A DNA stretch of 9,609 bases from an uncultured Enterobacter sp. (GCA_946477805.1 CAMKZP010000102.1:1-9609); one strand, 5' to 3'. Positions 1 through 6,186 are shown, counted from the stretch's first letter. Numbers and translations: made by a program. The notes: a model not told the origin generated them from the sequence alone.

Positions 1-308
1 ACCTGCAGGGCGGTCAGCCGAAAGAAGCGGCAGTCATCCTGAATCGCTACACCTTTAACAACAAAGACGATCAAAACGGCTGGGATCTGCTGGCGCAGAC
101 GCAGGCCCGGCTCGGCAACCGCGATCAGGAGCTGGCGGCACGGGCCGAAGGTTTCGCGCTGGTAGGTAGGCTCGATCAGGCTATTTCCCTGCTGAGCAGC
201 GCCAGCTCGCAGGTGAAGCTCGGCAGCCTGCAGCAGGCGCGCTACGATGCGCGTATCGACCAGCTGCGCGGCCTGCAGCAGCGCTTCAAGCCGTACGAGA
301 AGATGTAA
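1..308 (+). CDS. bepA: BepA, periplasmic metalloprotease/chaperone, C-terminal end only
   Basis: This is the last 101 codons (frame from base 3) of the periplasmic M48-family protease BepA (YfgC), which assists assembly of, or degrades, stalled outer-membrane proteins such as LptD at the BAM complex. Only the C-terminal TPR part is present; the HExxH zinc site lies upstream of the window. Recognition rests on near-identity to the E. coli C-terminus as recalled, for example NGWDLLAQ, RDQELAARAEGFAL, GRLDQAISLLSSASSQVKLG and the final RFKPYEKM. The TAA stop at 306-308 is followed after 12 bases by the next gene, so the two are probably cotranscribed, as in E. coli. E. coli BepA is about 487 residues, so roughly four fifths of the gene is outside the window. 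Confidence 0.95.
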   Translation, partial: LQGGQPKEAAVILNRYTFNNKDDQNGWDLLAQTQARLGNRDQELAARAEGFALVGRLDQAISLLSSASSQVKLGSLQQARYDARIDQLRGLQQRFKPYEKM

Positions 309-320
309 TAAGGAGAAGTC

Positions 321-677
321 ATGACAGACGCGGTAAAAATCTACCATAACCCTCGCTGCTCAAAGAGCCGCGACACCCTGAACCTGCTGAAGTCTAGCGG
401 CGTGGATCCGGAGGTGGTGCTGTATCTGGACACGCCGCCGGACGCCCGGACGATAGGCCAGCTGCTGCAGATGCTGGGAATGGCAAGCGCGCGCGAGCTG
501 ATGCGCCAGAAAGAAGATCTCTATAAATCGTTCGCGCTGGACGACGCGCATCTTACGGAAGAGGAGCTGATTCAGGCGATGGTCGATAATCCGAAGCTTA
601 TCGAACGCCCGATTGTCGTCGCTAACGGCAGAGCGCGCATTGGTCGCCCGCCGGAAGCGGTGCTCGACATCCTCTAA
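321..677 (+). CDS. arsC: ArsC/YfgD-family thioredoxin-fold reductase-like protein
   Basis: A 118-residue cytoplasmic protein of the ArsC family (glutaredoxin-dependent arsenate reductase fold), orthologous to E. coli YfgD (119 aa). The N-terminal active-site loop is visible as YHNPRCSKSR, with the putative nucleophile at Cys13, followed by the family's central IxxxLYLxTPPD and C-terminal ERPIVVANGRARIGRPPE segments. The start has AGGAG at 311-315, five bases upstream. The gene follows bepA by 12 bp, so it is probably the second gene of that operon. Despite the name, YfgD-type proteins sit outside ars operons and an arsenate function is not established; no arsR or arsB is nearby. Its stop codon overlaps by four bases the stop of the convergent gene on the other strand. 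Confidence 0.93.
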   Translation: MTDAVKIYHNPRCSKSRDTLNLLKSSGVDPEVVLYLDTPPDARTIGQLLQMLGMASARELMRQKEDLYKSFALDDAHLTEEELIQAMVDNPKLIERPIVVANGRARIGRPPEAVLDIL

Positions 678-1498
678 ACACCTCGCCGCAGCGCTTCGAG
701 AAAAGCCTGCGGCGTGCTTTCTCCCAGCTTTTTCTGCGCCTTCCCGCGGTTGTAAGATTCGCACAGCTGAACCAGCACCTCTGCGACGGGCTCGTTTTTC
801 ACGCGCGGGATGATGTCACGCAGGGGCACGGCGACCTGCACCGCGCTGCGTTTTTGCGGATGCATCGTCACGGCGAGGTCCCGCTCTGGCAGCAGCACCT
901 CGAAACCAAAAGTCTCAACAGATTGTATCAGAGCCGGGCACGCGTCGAGCAGCTCACGCGTCCAGCGGGTGACCAGCTGAGGCGATAGCCCCGCATAAAT
1001 CCGGGCGTAGCACCAGCCGCTTACCGGCTCGCGCGCCCACAGCAGGTGTTGCTCCCCGCCGTCGTCCATATGCAGCGATAACGGCTGATGATGAAGCATC
1101 AGCTGGCGCGGCAACACGCCGGCCCGGAGCGCCTTTTTCCCCTGCAGCGGCGTCCCCTTCTGTTTCGCTGCGGCGGGTTTCAGATAGCGGTTCAGCGTTG
1201 CCCGGGAAACGGCAATCCCGAGCACCTCATTCACCAGAAGCAGCAGCTCGTCCAGCGGTGCGCCCAGCGTGTCGCGCAGGGCATTCACCAGGGCTATCTG
1301 TTCCTGTCTCATCGCTTTGTGTATCACTTTCGGCGTCGTCTGGTTGTCAGAAACCTGTTCGCGATTGCGCCAGCGCCTGACCGTAGTCACCGAGATCCCA
1401 AGCTCAACGGCCAGCTCTCTGTCGCTTTTATCAGACTGCTGAAGGTAGCGACGGATCCGTGGCGTAGTGGTGGCATTGGCGTGCAGCTTTATTTCCAT
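674..1498 (-). CDS. Domesticated IS481-type transposase-like helix-turn-helix protein, probable local regulator
   Basis: A 274-residue protein with the architecture of an IS481-family transposase but an eroded catalytic region. Residues 26-45 (RELAVELGISVTTVRRWRNR) form a clear helix-turn-helix, and residues 86-106 (LGIAVSRATLNRYLKP) look like a second one. Residues 140-200 resemble an RNase H-like core, but the expected DDE positions are not recognisable: the segment aligning with the family's LTDNG block reads ETFGFEVLLPE. The C-terminus (residues 248-268, ESYNRGKAQKKLGESTPQAF) keeps the typical transposase YN...LG..TP signature. I chose the ATG at 1496-1498, which has GGAG nine bases upstream; a TTG seven codons earlier has no ribosome site. 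It is divergent from the PTS operon across 147 bp, the usual layout for a regulator and its target. Regulation is inference; a degenerating transposase remains possible. Confidence 0.75.
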   Translation of the reverse strand: MEIKLHANATTTPRIRRYLQQSDKSDRELAVELGISVTTVRRWRNREQVSDNQTTPKVIHKAMRQEQIALVNALRDTLGAPLDELLLLVNEVLGIAVSRATLNRYLKPAAAKQKGTPLQGKKALRAGVLPRQLMLHHQPLSLHMDDGGEQHLLWAREPVSGWCYARIYAGLSPQLVTRWTRELLDACPALIQSVETFGFEVLLPERDLAVTMHPQKRSAVQVAVPLRDIIPRVKNEPVAEVLVQLCESYNRGKAQKKLGESTPQAFLEALRRGV

Positions 1499-1517
1499 CG
1501 CAAGGATCTCCGAAACC

Positions 1518-1531
1518 AATCTTGTGAGATT
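1518..1531. promoter_or_regulatory. Candidate operator dyad AATCT-TGTG-AGATT
   Basis: A perfect inverted repeat with 5-bp arms and a 4-bp spacer. It lies 19 bp upstream of the regulator-like ATG and touches the putative -10 of that gene. Its left arm is part of the 9-bp word CAATCTTGT, which recurs at 1625-1633 in the leader of the PTS operon. The position would suit autorepression by the transposase-derived HTH protein. Only sequence symmetry and repetition support this. Confidence 0.3.
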
Positions 1532-1535
1532 TATA
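1530..1535 (-). promoter_or_regulatory. Candidate -10 box for the transposase-like regulator gene
   Basis: On the minus strand this reads TATAAA, within TTTTATATAAATC, and would start transcription near 1523, about 25 bases before the ATG. No good -35 element is found at 16-18 bp spacing. A shifted register, TATATA, is equally possible. Weak evidence, given mainly to mark the likely divergent promoter. Confidence 0.25.
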
Positions 1536-1553
1536 TAAAACCAGCGAATGCTT

Positions 1554-1569
1554 TGTGACCGGTTTCACC
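1554..1569 (+). promoter_or_regulatory. CRP (cAMP receptor protein) binding site, class II position
   Basis: The sequence TGTGACCGGTTTCACC matches the CRP consensus TGTGA-N6-TCACA at nine of ten conserved positions and is followed by TTT, as in the extended consensus. Its centre at 1561.5 lies exactly 41.5 bases before the start predicted from the -10 box at 1591-1596. That is the classical class II CRP spacing, in which CRP overlaps and replaces the -35 element. The expected -35 hexamer is indeed poor (CCTTTC at 1568-1573). This suggests the PTS-glycosylasparaginase-aminopeptidase operon is induced when preferred sugars are absent. Confidence 0.7.
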
Positions 1570-1590
1570 TTTCGCCCGCCACGCTTCACT

Positions 1591-1596
1591 GATAAT
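1591..1596 (+). promoter_or_regulatory. -10 box of the PTS-glycosylasparaginase operon promoter
   Basis: GATAAT matches five of six bases of the sigma-70 -10 consensus. The predicted start is the A at 1603, giving a 43-base leader before the PTS gene at 1646. The promoter lacks a recognisable -35 box but has the CRP site in its place. Confidence 0.55.
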
Positions 1597-1624
1597 CCAC
1601 ACACATAACACAAACCACGCCACT

Positions 1625-1633
1625 CAATCTTGT
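1625..1633 (+). repeat. Second copy of the 9-bp word CAATCTTGT (candidate operator half)
   Basis: An exact copy of the word at 1517-1525, in the same orientation and 108 bp away. It falls at about +23 to +31 of the predicted PTS operon transcript, just before the ribosome site GGAG at 1636-1639. This copy lacks the AGATT arm that makes the first copy palindromic. A bound repressor here could block elongation or pair with one on the upstream copy by looping. A 9-bp repeat within 147 bp is uncommon by chance (roughly one in twenty-five) but not decisive. Confidence 0.3.
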
Positions 1634-1645
1634 ACGGAGTTCACA

Positions 1646-2965
1646 ATGAACAATGTTCTGGGATTTCTTGAAGCAAAACTGATGCCGCTGGCGGCCAAAA
1701 CGGCCCAGCAGCGTCATCTGGGTGCTATTCGGGGCGCCTACGTTTCATTCATGCCGTTTATCATCGTCGGCTCCGTTCTGCTGGTGATCTCGTCGTTCCC
1801 AAATCAGGCCTATCAGCAGTTTATGTCTCAGGCCTTTGGTGAGAGCTGGAGCGCCATTATCGAAATCCCGTTCAACGCGGTGTTCTCGACCATGTCTTTG
1901 TTCATCAGCTTCCTAGTGGCGTTCCGGCTGGCGGAGCACTACGGGGAAGACCGCATCTCCTGCGGCATTCTGGCGCTGGTTGCCTTTCTGATCCTCACGC
2001 CGTTCATCAAAGTCGCTGAAAACGGCGGCATTACCGTAATACCGGTGGAGTGGATTGGCAGCAAAGGATTGTTCGTGGCGATGATTGGCTCGCTGCTGTG
2101 GACGGAGCTCTTCTGCTGGCTGAAGCGCAAAAATCTGGTGATTAAAATGCCGGACGGCGTGCCGCCCGCGGTGCAGGAATCTTTCGCGGCGCTGATCCCG
2201 GCCCTGCTGGTGATGATTCTGGTTCTGGGGATCCGCATCGTCTTTGAGAACACCCACTACCAGACCATTCACCAGTTTATTTACGAGGTGGTGGCCACGC
2301 CGGTGCGCCACTACGGTACCTCATACTTTGGCGCGCTGATGACGGTGTTCAGCATCACTATTCTGTGGTCCGTGGGCATTAACTCCGGCTCGATGATCAA
2401 CGGCATTATTCGTCCGCTGTGGATGGAAAACCAGACCGATAACATCGCCGCCATTCAGGCCGGAACGACGCCGCCGCACATTATCACCGAGCAGTTTTTT
2501 GACATGATCTGGATGGGCGGCGCGGGCGCAACGCTGTCGCTGGTGATCGCGATGCTGATTTTCGCCCGCAGTAAAAACATGCGCGAGGTGGCGCGCCTCG
2601 GCGCGGGCGCGTCGGTGTTCAATATCAACGAACCGATCCTCTTCGGCCTGCCGGTGATCATGAACCCGATCATGCTTATTCCGTTCAACCTGGTGCCGCT
2701 GGTGCTGGTCACCGTGCAGTACGCGGCGATGAAAATTGGCGCCGTCGCCGTCACCACCGGGGTGTTTATCCCCTGGACGCTGCCGCCGGTAATTAGCGGT
2801 TTTATCGTGACCGGGCATCTTAGCGGCAGCGTCATGCAGCTCATCAACCTGCTGATAGGCGCCATGCTGTACCTGCCTTTTATGCGTATCGTGGACAAAC
2901 AGTACCGCGCGGCGGAAGTTGCCACCGTTACGCAAACCGACACCACCCTTGCAAAACAGGAGTAA
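1646..2965 (+). CDS. Lac-family PTS sugar permease, EIIC component (ChbC/CelB-like), lone IIC
   Basis: A 439-residue polytopic inner-membrane protein of the PTS Lac family, the group of E. coli ChbC (diacetylchitobiose) and CelB (cellobiose). These permeases bind a beta-linked disaccharide and pass it to the phosphorylated EIIB. Visible family blocks are the amphipathic N-terminus (FLEAKLMPLAAK), the IKMPDGVPPAVQESFAALIP segment near residue 166, GGAGATL near 291, and the signature FNINEPILFGLPVIMNP at 325-341, whose Glu329 corresponds to the substrate-binding glutamate of ChbC. Where ChbC has GIHG, this protein has GINSG (Asn246), so a usual substrate-contacting histidine appears replaced. 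No EIIA or EIIB gene is next to it, so phosphorylation would need partners encoded elsewhere, or it may work as a facilitator. The ribosome site GGAG at 1636-1639 is well placed. Exact substrate unknown. Confidence 0.9.
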   Translation: MNNVLGFLEAKLMPLAAKTAQQRHLGAIRGAYVSFMPFIIVGSVLLVISSFPNQAYQQFMSQAFGESWSAIIEIPFNAVFSTMSLFISFLVAFRLAEHYGEDRISCGILALVAFLILTPFIKVAENGGITVIPVEWIGSKGLFVAMIGSLLWTELFCWLKRKNLVIKMPDGVPPAVQESFAALIPALLVMILVLGIRIVFENTHYQTIHQFIYEVVATPVRHYGTSYFGALMTVFSITILWSVGINSGSMINGIIRPLWMENQTDNIAAIQAGTTPPHIITEQFFDMIWMGGAGATLSLVIAMLIFARSKNMREVARLGAGASVFNINEPILFGLPVIMNPIMLIPFNLVPLVLVTVQYAAMKIGAVAVTTGVFIPWTLPPVISGFIVTGHLSGSVMQLINLLIGAMLYLPFMRIVDKQYRAAEVATVTQTDTTLAKQE

Positions 2966-2968
2966 AGC

Positions 2969-3925
2969 ATGTGGGGAATTATTGCAACCTGGCGAATGGC
3001 GCTTGAAGGGGTAACGGAGTCTGCGTCTGCGCTGGCTGCGGGGAAGCCGGTCGCCGGCGCGGTGGTAGACGCCGTAGCCGCCGTCGAGGACTTCCCGTTT
3101 TATAAGTCCGTAGGCTACGGCGGGCTGCCAACGGAAAACGGCGAGGTCGAGCTGGACGCGGCGTATATGGATGGCGACACCCTGGCCTTTGGCGCCGTGG
3201 GCAATCTGGTGGATATCGCCAACCCGGTACGCGTCGCGCACGCGCTCAGCCGCCAGCGCTACAACAGCCTGCTGGTCGGCCAGGGCGCGCGCGAGTGGGC
3301 GCTGAGCCAGGGCTTTGCCGACAAAACCATGCTTACCGACCGCGCAATGCAGCACTACCGCAAACGCTGCCGGGAGACGCTGGATAAGGGGTTAAGCCCC
3401 TACGACGGTCACGACACGGTGGGGATTATCGGCCTCGATAAGCAGGGCTCAATGAGCGTCGCCACCTCCACCAGCGGCCTGTTTATGAAAAAGCGCGGCC
3501 GTCTGGGTGATTCACCCATTATTGGCTCAGGTTATTACTGCGACAGCGAAACCGGCGCCGCCACCGCCACGGGCGTCGGTGAAGACCTGATGAAAGGCTG
3601 CACCAGCTACGAGATCGTTCGCCGGATGGCGCAGGGGATGTCACCGCAGCAGGCGGCGGACTCCGTGGTGTTCGAACTGGAAGACAGGCTGATGTCGCGC
3701 TTCGGCCGCGTGGGGGACCTCTCCATGGTGTGCATGAATAATCACGGTGAATTCGGCGCGGCAACGAACATCAAAACGTTCTCGTTTGTGGTAGCGACGG
3801 CCCGCCAGCCGCTTACCGTATTTCGCACCGAGCGCCAGCGCGAGAAAACGCATTATCAGGCCGTGGATGAAGAGTGGATGCGGGCCTACGCCGCGCGGAT
3901 CCGCGCGCCGATTGAGGAAGAATAA
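2969..3925 (+). CDS. Glycosylasparaginase (N4-(beta-N-acetylglucosaminyl)-L-asparaginase), Ntn hydrolase
   Basis: A 318-residue enzyme of the aspartylglucosaminidase branch of the Ntn-hydrolases, which hydrolyse the bond between Asn and GlcNAc to give aspartate and 1-amino-GlcNAc (then GlcNAc plus ammonia). The precursor cleaves itself before a threonine that becomes the nucleophile, here Thr150 in GHDTVG. Other active-site residues recalled from the Flavobacterium enzyme (Trp11, Thr152, Thr170, Arg180, Asp183, Thr203, Gly204) have counterparts at Thr150, Thr168, Arg178, Asp181, Thr201 and Gly202, a constant shift of two, and Trp8. Blocks such as VGYGGLP, ELDAAYMDG, GAVGNL, ATSTSG and GRLGDSPI are typical. 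There is no signal peptide, so it is predicted cytoplasmic. It begins three bases after the permease stop with AGGAG at 2958-2962. A generic isoaspartyl peptidase is a less likely reading. Confidence 0.9.
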   Translation: MWGIIATWRMALEGVTESASALAAGKPVAGAVVDAVAAVEDFPFYKSVGYGGLPTENGEVELDAAYMDGDTLAFGAVGNLVDIANPVRVAHALSRQRYNSLLVGQGAREWALSQGFADKTMLTDRAMQHYRKRCRETLDKGLSPYDGHDTVGIIGLDKQGSMSVATSTSGLFMKKRGRLGDSPIIGSGYYCDSETGAATATGVGEDLMKGCTSYEIVRRMAQGMSPQQAADSVVFELEDRLMSRFGRVGDLSMVCMNNHGEFGAATNIKTFSFVVATARQPLTVFRTERQREKTHYQAVDEEWMRAYAARIRAPIEEE

Positions 3926-5343
3926 TGGTGAAATATCAGTTTATACATGCACTTTCAGAGGCAGCGCCGCAGAGCCATTTGATCGCGCGCACCGCCTGTC
4001 CCCTGCTGCCCGAAACGGCGCTTATCACCGAGATGCGTGAACAGGAAAGCGTCGCCGACGCCCGCTTCGGCTGCGCCCCTTTTGCCCGCATCACGCTGCT
4101 GCCGGAAGCGCTCTGGCAGGACAGCCTGACCGAGGGCCTGCTCGCGGCGCTGCGCCCGCTGCTGGCCTCGCCCGTTAGCCCGGAGGTAGTGCTGGACGTC
4201 ACGGCGATCGATGACGTTGTGCTGGCTCAGGTGCTGCGTTTTCTGTTTAACCAGGCGCACCGGCTGAGCGACCTGCAGCTAAAAAATACCCGCGACGCCG
4301 TCCGGATTGAGCGCATAACCGCGCTCTGCCTGCCGGAGCAGCAGGAAAAGCTCGAGGCCATCTTCCACCGCCAGCAGGCCATCGCTCGCGGTATGGTCGT
4401 TGCCCGCCGTCTGGCGGATACCCCTTCCGACCGCTGCACGCCGCGTTTTGTGGTGGAAGAGGCGCAAAAAGCGTGTGCCGCCTTCCCTGCCCTGCGCTGC
4501 GAAGTCCTGGATGAAAAGATGATTGTTGAGCAGGGCTTAGGGCTGCTGCACGCCGTCGGCAAGGGGGCGACCTGCCCGCCGCGCCTGCTGGCTATCCACT
4601 ATGACGGCGTTTCTGACGGCCCGGTGCGCTGTTACGTCGGGAAAGGTATTACGTTTGATACCGGCGGCCTGTGGCTGAAAGAAGGCGCGGGCATGTACAC
4701 CATGAAGTACGACATGTGCGGCGCGGCAAACGTGCTGGGGCTGATGCTCGCCGTCGCGGAGCTGCGGCTTCCGGTTCGCATCATGGGCGTGCTGGCGCTG
4801 GCGGAAAACGCCATCGGGCCAGACGCCATGCAGCCCGGTACGGTGGCAACGGCCTGCAACGGCACCACGGTTGAAATTAACAATACCGATGCCGAAGGGC
4901 GGCTGGTGCTGGCGGACGCTATCGCCTGGGCCAGCCAGCGCCATCCGCAGGCGCGCTATATCATCGATATGGCGACCTTAACGGGCGCGGTGGTGAAGGC
5001 GCTGGGGTACGAGCTGAGCGGATTGATGACGCAGGATGAGCCGCTGCGTCAGGCGCTCACCCGGGCAGGTAAACGGAGCGGAGACGAGGTGTGGTCGCTG
5101 CCGCTGGATGCCCGCCTGAAAAAACAGACCGAGAGCACCATCGCAGATCTGTGCAATACGCCGACTAACAATGCGGCGATCAGCGCGTCGGCGGCCTGGC
5201 TACTGCATCATTTCTGCCCGCCAACGATCCCGTGGGCGCATCTGGATATCAGCGGTACGGCGCTGTGGCGTGAGAATGGCAGAAGCGTGGCGTCGGGAAG
5301 GCCGATTCCGCTGCTGGTGGAGCATCTGATGGGGGATTTCTAA
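3925..5343 (+). CDS. M17-family leucyl aminopeptidase (PepA/LAP-like)
   Basis: A 472-residue cytoplasmic metallo-aminopeptidase that removes N-terminal residues from peptides. The complete catalytic set of the M17 family is visible: Lys240 and Asp245 in VGKGITFDTGG, Lys252, Asp263 in MKYDMCGAANVLG, then Asp322, Glu324 and Arg326 in the signature NTDAEGRL. All are displaced by ten from the bovine enzyme numbering as recalled, so two metal ions and activity are expected. The N-terminal domain (about residues 1-150) is divergent, and the protein is shorter than E. coli PepA (503 aa). Its ATG overlaps the previous stop by one base (TAATG), implying translational coupling to the glycosylasparaginase. 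Glycosylasparaginases need Asn with a free alpha-amino group, so an aminopeptidase is a sensible partner. It is not the housekeeping pepA or pepB by position. Confidence 0.92.
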   Translation: MVKYQFIHALSEAAPQSHLIARTACPLLPETALITEMREQESVADARFGCAPFARITLLPEALWQDSLTEGLLAALRPLLASPVSPEVVLDVTAIDDVVLAQVLRFLFNQAHRLSDLQLKNTRDAVRIERITALCLPEQQEKLEAIFHRQQAIARGMVVARRLADTPSDRCTPRFVVEEAQKACAAFPALRCEVLDEKMIVEQGLGLLHAVGKGATCPPRLLAIHYDGVSDGPVRCYVGKGITFDTGGLWLKEGAGMYTMKYDMCGAANVLGLMLAVAELRLPVRIMGVLALAENAIGPDAMQPGTVATACNGTTVEINNTDAEGRLVLADAIAWASQRHPQARYIIDMATLTGAVVKALGYELSGLMTQDEPLRQALTRAGKRSGDEVWSLPLDARLKKQTESTIADLCNTPTNNAAISASAAWLLHHFCPPTIPWAHLDISGTALWRENGRSVASGRPIPLLVEHLMGDF

Positions 5344-5416
5344 GCCCGGTGGCGCTGCGTTTACCGGGCCTACGGGTGCCATATGTAGGCCGGGTAAGGC
5401 GCAGCCGCCACCCGGC
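5344..5416. repeat. Pair of inverted REP palindromes (BIME) between convergent genes
   Basis: Two REP elements face each other: 5344-5373, beginning GCCCGGTGGCG and ending CCGGGCCTAC, and its inverted partner 5385-5416, beginning GTAGGCCGGGTAAGG and ending GCCACCCGGC. Each can fold into a GC-rich hairpin, and the two can pair with each other. They begin on the base after the aminopeptidase stop and end four bases before the hda stop. That is the usual REP location in enterobacteria, where they protect 3' ends of mRNA, can dampen readthrough and attract gyrase. No separate U-tract terminator is seen here, so this pair is the only visible barrier between the two converging transcripts. Confidence 0.85.
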
Positions 5417-5420
5417 ACAA

Positions 5421-6122
5421 CTACAGCTTAAGAATATCCTTTACAAACGGAATAGTCAGCTTGCGCTGGGCGGTGATGGAGGCGCGATCGAGCTGATCGA
5501 GCGTGTCGAACAGCGTGCGCATTTCCCTGTCGAGGCGCTTTAACAGGAAACGGCCCACGTCTTCCGGCAGTTCAAACCCGCGCTGCTTGGCGCGCAGCTG
5601 GAGCGCCTGAAGTTTATCCTCATCCGATAACGGCTGGAGCTTGTAAATTTGCCCCCAGTCGAGGCGTGATGCCAGATCCGGCAGCCCGAGATTAAGCTGA
5701 CGCGGTGGACGATCGCCGGTGATCAGCAGCCGGGTTTTGCCCGACTCCAGAATGCGGTTATAAAGGTTAAAGATCGCCATTTCCCACGGCTCATCACCCG
5801 CCACGCATTCGATATTATCGATGCAGACCAGCGAGAGATGTTCCATTCCCTCCAGCACTTCCGGTACAAACCAGGTACGCTTATCCAGCGGCACGTAGCC
5901 TACCGCATCGCCCCGCGCTGAGAGTTCAGCACAGGCGGCATGCAGAAGATGGCTGCGCCCCGCGCCTTCGCGTGACCAGATATAGATGTATCCGCTGTGA
6001 TCCTGGCGCAGCACGTTTTGCAGCGCGGCCAGTAAAGAGGGGTTATCGCCCGGCCAGAAACTCGCGAAAGTTTCGTCGTCAGGAAGATAGAGTGGCAGAG
6101 AGAGCTGTGCCGGTCCGTTCAG
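5421..6122 (-). CDS. hda: Hda, DnaA-related regulator of replication initiation (RIDA)
   Basis: Hda is the AAA+ protein that, bound to the DNA-loaded sliding clamp, stimulates ATP hydrolysis by DnaA and so prevents re-initiation. With a CTG start at 6120-6122 the protein is 233 residues, the E. coli length, and contains the N-terminal clamp-binding motif QLSLPL at residues 6-11. Further features are the nucleotide-binding loop REGAGRSH (51-58), the Walker B-like LVCIDNIE (98-105), and the arginine finger Arg153 in SRLDWGQ. The first ATG/GTG-type codon inside the frame is GTG at 6012-6014, which would delete the clamp motif; upstream of the CTG the frame is closed by TAA at 6141-6143 and offers no other good start. 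GAGGT lies four bases before the CTG. Low translation from a poor start suits a protein kept scarce. Confidence 0.95.
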   Translation of the reverse strand: MNGPAQLSLPLYLPDDETFASFWPGDNPSLLAALQNVLRQDHSGYIYIWSREGAGRSHLLHAACAELSARGDAVGYVPLDKRTWFVPEVLEGMEHLSLVCIDNIECVAGDEPWEMAIFNLYNRILESGKTRLLITGDRPPRQLNLGLPDLASRLDWGQIYKLQPLSDEDKLQALQLRAKQRGFELPEDVGRFLLKRLDREMRTLFDTLDQLDRASITAQRKLTIPFVKDILKL

Positions 6123-6126
6123 AAAT

Positions 6127-6131
6127 ACCTC
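6127..6131 (-). promoter_or_regulatory. Ribosome binding site that fixes the CTG start of hda
   Basis: On the minus strand this is GAGGT, four bases before CTG at 6122-6120. There is no ATG, GTG or TTG at that spacing, so the site supports CTG initiation. The E. coli gene is also reported to start at CTG, to my recollection. Confidence 0.7.
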
Positions 6132-6186
6132 AACCAGATATTACATAAAATCGGCAACGAGTTTATCACGGAACCTGCAAGGAGAG

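Noticed and set aside
321..677. Arsenic resistance locus
   Set aside because: Only an ArsC-family gene of the YfgD type in its conserved bepA context; no arsR, arsB or arsA genes are nearby.
674..1498. An intact IS481 insertion sequence
   Set aside because: No terminal inverted repeats or target duplication could be seen next to the gene, its 3' end overlaps the arsC stop, and the catalytic triad is not recognisable.
1499..1519. Upstream TTG start for the transposase-like gene (seven extra residues)
   Set aside because: No ribosome binding site precedes the TTG, whereas GGAG is suitably placed for the ATG at 1496-1498.
2321..3355. Long open frame (344 codons) on the minus strand across the permease and glycosylasparaginase genes
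   Set aside because: Its translation is rich in His, Arg and Gln with no recognisable domain, typical of an antisense frame in GC-rich DNA, and it spans two well-supported genes.
1646..5343. Equivalence to the Salmonella fructose-asparagine (fra) operon
   Set aside because: No deglycase, kinase or DcuC-type transporter is present, and the asparaginase here is a glycosylasparaginase of the Ntn type; only the general idea of sugar-Asn use is shared.
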